35,791 bases of DNA from contig NW_014577080.1 in the NCBI RefSeq assembly GCF_000485595.1, positions 350,923 through 386,713 on the forward strand. The letters run 5' to 3'. The notes beneath the pieces are model-generated. The model had not been told where the DNA came from. It did not search any database and saw only the letters and a program-made list of their open reading frames with translations. The position numbers and the translations under genes are program-made. How positions within the stretch are numbered: position 1 is the stretch's first letter; each line of letters begins with the position of its first letter. Shown here piece by piece: positions 33,808 to 35,791 of this stretch. Origin of the DNA: Priapulus caudatus (taxonomy: Eukaryota > Priapulida > Priapulimorpha > Priapulimorphida > Priapulidae).

Positions 33808-34300
33808 GTAGCGTATTTAGCAGTTGCGAATTCCCTTGCCGAGACGCTGCGAGCAAAGCCTGCACCATCAGCGCACCTATATAAAAGAAATTGGGACAGT
33901 TTAGATGAGATCTGTGCGCGCCACTGCGGAATGATTATTATGCTGTGGAAGGTGACCCGAATGGCCGCGTGCAGCTCATAATGTGACAGGCTGCAGTGAT
34001 ATCTGCTGAAACTGAATGCCTTAGCTAGGCGAGAGAATCGTGAGCATTGAACAATTATTGAATGGATCGTGCGCTAAGGCAGTGCACCGGTTAAAAACAT
34101 GCAGGATAGGCTCTTACTCCCAGCGCTTTGTATCGGACGTATAGACATCTAGACTCACAACCCTTTACACTGTCTCCAAGCTTGTAATTTCCAAGCGTTT
34201 ACGCGTATATTGATGCATGATTTTACGCGTGTGATATTAGTAAACTGCGTTATTTGCATGCGTGGACACATTCAACCAGTTGTTGTTTTATTTACTGCAG
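33808..34300 (+). other. Intron between Ig1 exons 2 and 3 of the Turtle-like gene
   Basis: 493-bp GT-AG intron placed by homology of DE|GWYEC and a strong acceptor (tttactgcag). It is phase 0. The first 171 bases remain open in the frame of the preceding exon, with a stop at 33979-33981. Confidence 0.85.
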
Positions 34301-34388
34301 GGATGGTATGAGTGCAAAGTAGAGTTCTTCAACAAGCCAGACAGAACTGACACAGGAAATGGGACATGGGTCTTCCTAGAAGTACACG
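34301..34388 (+). CDS. tutl/IGSF9-like: Exon of Turtle/IGSF9-like protein: end of Ig domain 1
   Basis: Seen: 88-nt exon with a very good acceptor (gttgttttatttactgcag) and donor CACG|GTAATA, ending in phase 1. The peptide starts GWYECKVEFFNKPD, includes the sequon NGT in GNGTWVFLEVH, and supplies the second Ig cysteine, the tyrosine corner before it, and strand G. Known: the blocks D-x-GWYEC-x-V and NG(T/S)W-x-x-L-x-V are diagnostic of the first Ig of Turtle and IGSF9; this is what names the gene. Joined to the two previous exons it gives one uninterrupted domain of about 115 residues. The next exon should start in phase 1, probably completing an Ala codon (family VHAPP or VNSPP), and would begin Ig domain 2. 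I find no convincing candidate before the window ends, so the gene continues to the right. Confidence 0.92.
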
Positions 34389-35565
34389 GTAATAAAATTA
34401 TGACTACATACTTACTCTTCATGTATAATCCGGTGAGAATGCCTCCACACCTATAGCGAACAGTTTCATTTTATCAGGATTTTATATTGTTTAGGTTCAG
34501 CACTTTCTAAAGGTAAAAAATTATATATGCATTTTCTTGCAGGTCAGTAAATTCCCCTTCAAATCCCTGACGGAAATAATGCCGACTTGAACATTGCTCG
34601 TTATTTATTATCGATACTATCATCGCATATCATCGCCACTCACTAGCTTATATATCGAACCCCAATCATTGCCTGCTGCATCTAAACAAATATCTACGAT
34701 AAAACTATTGCTGAATTATTTATTTCCTGGGATTATGCACAGCGAACACGAATTGCATTTATTTTTGTTTCCTTTTTAAACATAACCCGAGAAGAGCTAT
34801 GTTATACAGTGGCCAAAGTTACGATAACGTGGACCTGGCGTAAGCAAACGAGGTTAGCTAGGAAAATTCTTACGGTCTTGGCTTAGGGAGTCAGGTATTG
34901 CATATCGCGTGGTTGATATCACGAATTGGGTAAAGGTTAAGGTAAAGGTAAAGGTAAAGGTAAAGGTTAAGCAGGATATGAGAAAGCAGCGCTGATATGT
35001 ACTAGAAGTAGTGGATCGATGCAATAAAAAATCTATGGAAGTACAACGGGAGGGATATATGATGGAAGGATATGAGAAATGCTTACTATATGTGGTGCAC
35101 GGTAAACGTAATTGACTGCAGTCGAGATTCTGTATGTGCGAGTTCGTCGTATACGTGATGGATGACGTGGCAGTTGTATGAAACTGCTGGAGGAATGTTT
35201 GCGACTATCATTTCGCTTATGTAGAAAGGCATTCATAGAAACCTCATCGTCCGGGAAAAACTCATTTCGTTTTTACAGGGTGAGCGTGCATGTGCGCACG
35301 CGCGTGTACGTGTGCTATGCAATTTAAATCCCGTACCGCTGGCATAGTATGCTATGGTATAATAGAGACCGTATCTACCTGTTTTCCCCCTGCAGCGATG
35401 TATCTGATTAGTAGTTGCAGTGGAGTTTCCTTCTTGCACCCTCCTTTCTCCCTCCCACGCCCCCTCTTGAGCTCACTCAGTGGCCCCAGCTATACCTACC
35501 CCTTCTTCCACTCTCTGTCTCCGTGTCCTTCTGTCCCTTTCACCCCTATCTGTACGTATATATGC
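34389..35565 (+). other. Start of the following intron; no further exon seen
   Basis: Sequence downstream of the third exon. No Ig-domain 2 exon (expected phase 1 start, APP/SPP motif) was found. It contains a GGTAAA hexamer array at 34926-34971. A CTGCAG acceptor-like site at 35391-35396 leads into the open frame MYLISSCSGVSFLHPPF, which does not resemble Turtle and is rejected as an exon. Confidence 0.5.
34926..34971. repeat. (GGTAAA)n hexamer repeat
   Basis: Seven to eight GGTAAA/GGTTAA units. Confidence 0.9.
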
Positions 35566-35722
35566 GTCGTGTGTGTGCATGTGTGTGTGTGCGAGTGTGT
35601 GTGTGCGTGCGTGCGTGCGTGCGTGCGTAGAAGCCCGCGCGTGTGTATATAGGTGTGTGCGTGCGTGTGTGCGTGCGTGTGTGTGTGCGTGTGTGTGTGT
35701 GTATGCGTGTCCGCGTGTGCGC

Positions 35723-35789
<67 letters not shown>

Positions 35790-35791
35790 CG
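35566..35791. repeat. GT/GC microsatellite running off the window
   Basis: GT and GTGC repeats with interruptions, ending in GCGCGCGC at the window edge. Confidence 0.95.

Noticed and set aside
35397-35652. Next Turtle-like exon after a CTGCAG acceptor
   Set aside because: The reading lacks the Ig2 linker and runs into CT- and GT-rich low-complexity DNA.

Overview
This is a eukaryotic, almost certainly metazoan, intron-rich and repeat-dense window with no prokaryotic gene organisation. The evidence is spliced immunoglobulin-domain exons with GT-AG borders, TTAGGG-type telomere-like repeats in interstitial positions, a HARBI1/Harbinger transposase remnant, several MITE-like elements and very abundant CA/GT, CT/GA and AT microsatellites. 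A marine invertebrate is a reasonable guess from the repeat style and the divergence of the one gene, but the species cannot be fixed from the sequence.

The only host gene I can name lies on the + strand at the right end. Three exons (30176-30311, 33681-33807, 34301-34388) join in frame with compatible phases and encode one complete V-type Ig domain. Its C-terminal half carries the hallmark DEGWYECKV...NGTW...LEVH of the first Ig domain of the Turtle/IGSF9 (Dasm1) family of neuronal adhesion proteins. The signal-peptide exon is not identified, and the rest of the gene (further Ig domains, FN3, transmembrane) must lie to the right. The 3.4-kb intron between the first two exons holds a small palindromic MITE and two large CA arrays, the second ending about 45 bases before the 3' splice site. 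A second, unrecognised exon-like open segment (about 3021-3123, +, with a perfect GTAAGT donor) and a sequon-rich open frame on the - strand (31423-31666) are weaker coding candidates.

Mobile DNA makes up most of the rest. Approximate layout: 1-2.1 kb AT-rich with two short tandem repeats; 2.2-2.6 and 4.0-4.2 kb microsatellites; 4.8-6.9 kb two deleted Harbinger copies in inverted orientation, the right one retaining a broken transposase; 7.27-7.49 and 17.55-17.77 kb two copies of a 217-bp repeat ending in a hairpin; 10.4-10.7 kb a tRNA-headed, TTAGGG-tailed SINE-like element; 12.1-12.6 kb a TTA-flanked 469-bp MITE; 14.25-14.35 and 31.26-31.33 kb two members of a CAGGAG-ended palindromic family, each with a 7-bp target duplication; 14.5-15.1 kb a long foldback; 16.0-17.0 kb microsatellites plus an in-frame minisatellite; 18.6 kb a G-quadruplex-prone minisatellite; 19.3-21.0 kb degenerate short-unit arrays; 25.75 kb a perfect 44-bp palindrome and 26.6-27.4 kb an 854-bp element sharing the same ends, with another element nested inside; 28.5-28.9 kb a 364-bp hAT-like MITE; 29.9-30.1 and 35.6-35.8 kb GT arrays.

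Most long open frames in the window are microsatellite translations (poly-TH, poly-CV, poly-LS, poly-ER) and are not genes. The most interesting new material is the set of short palindromic transposon families and their nesting, rather than a new protein system.
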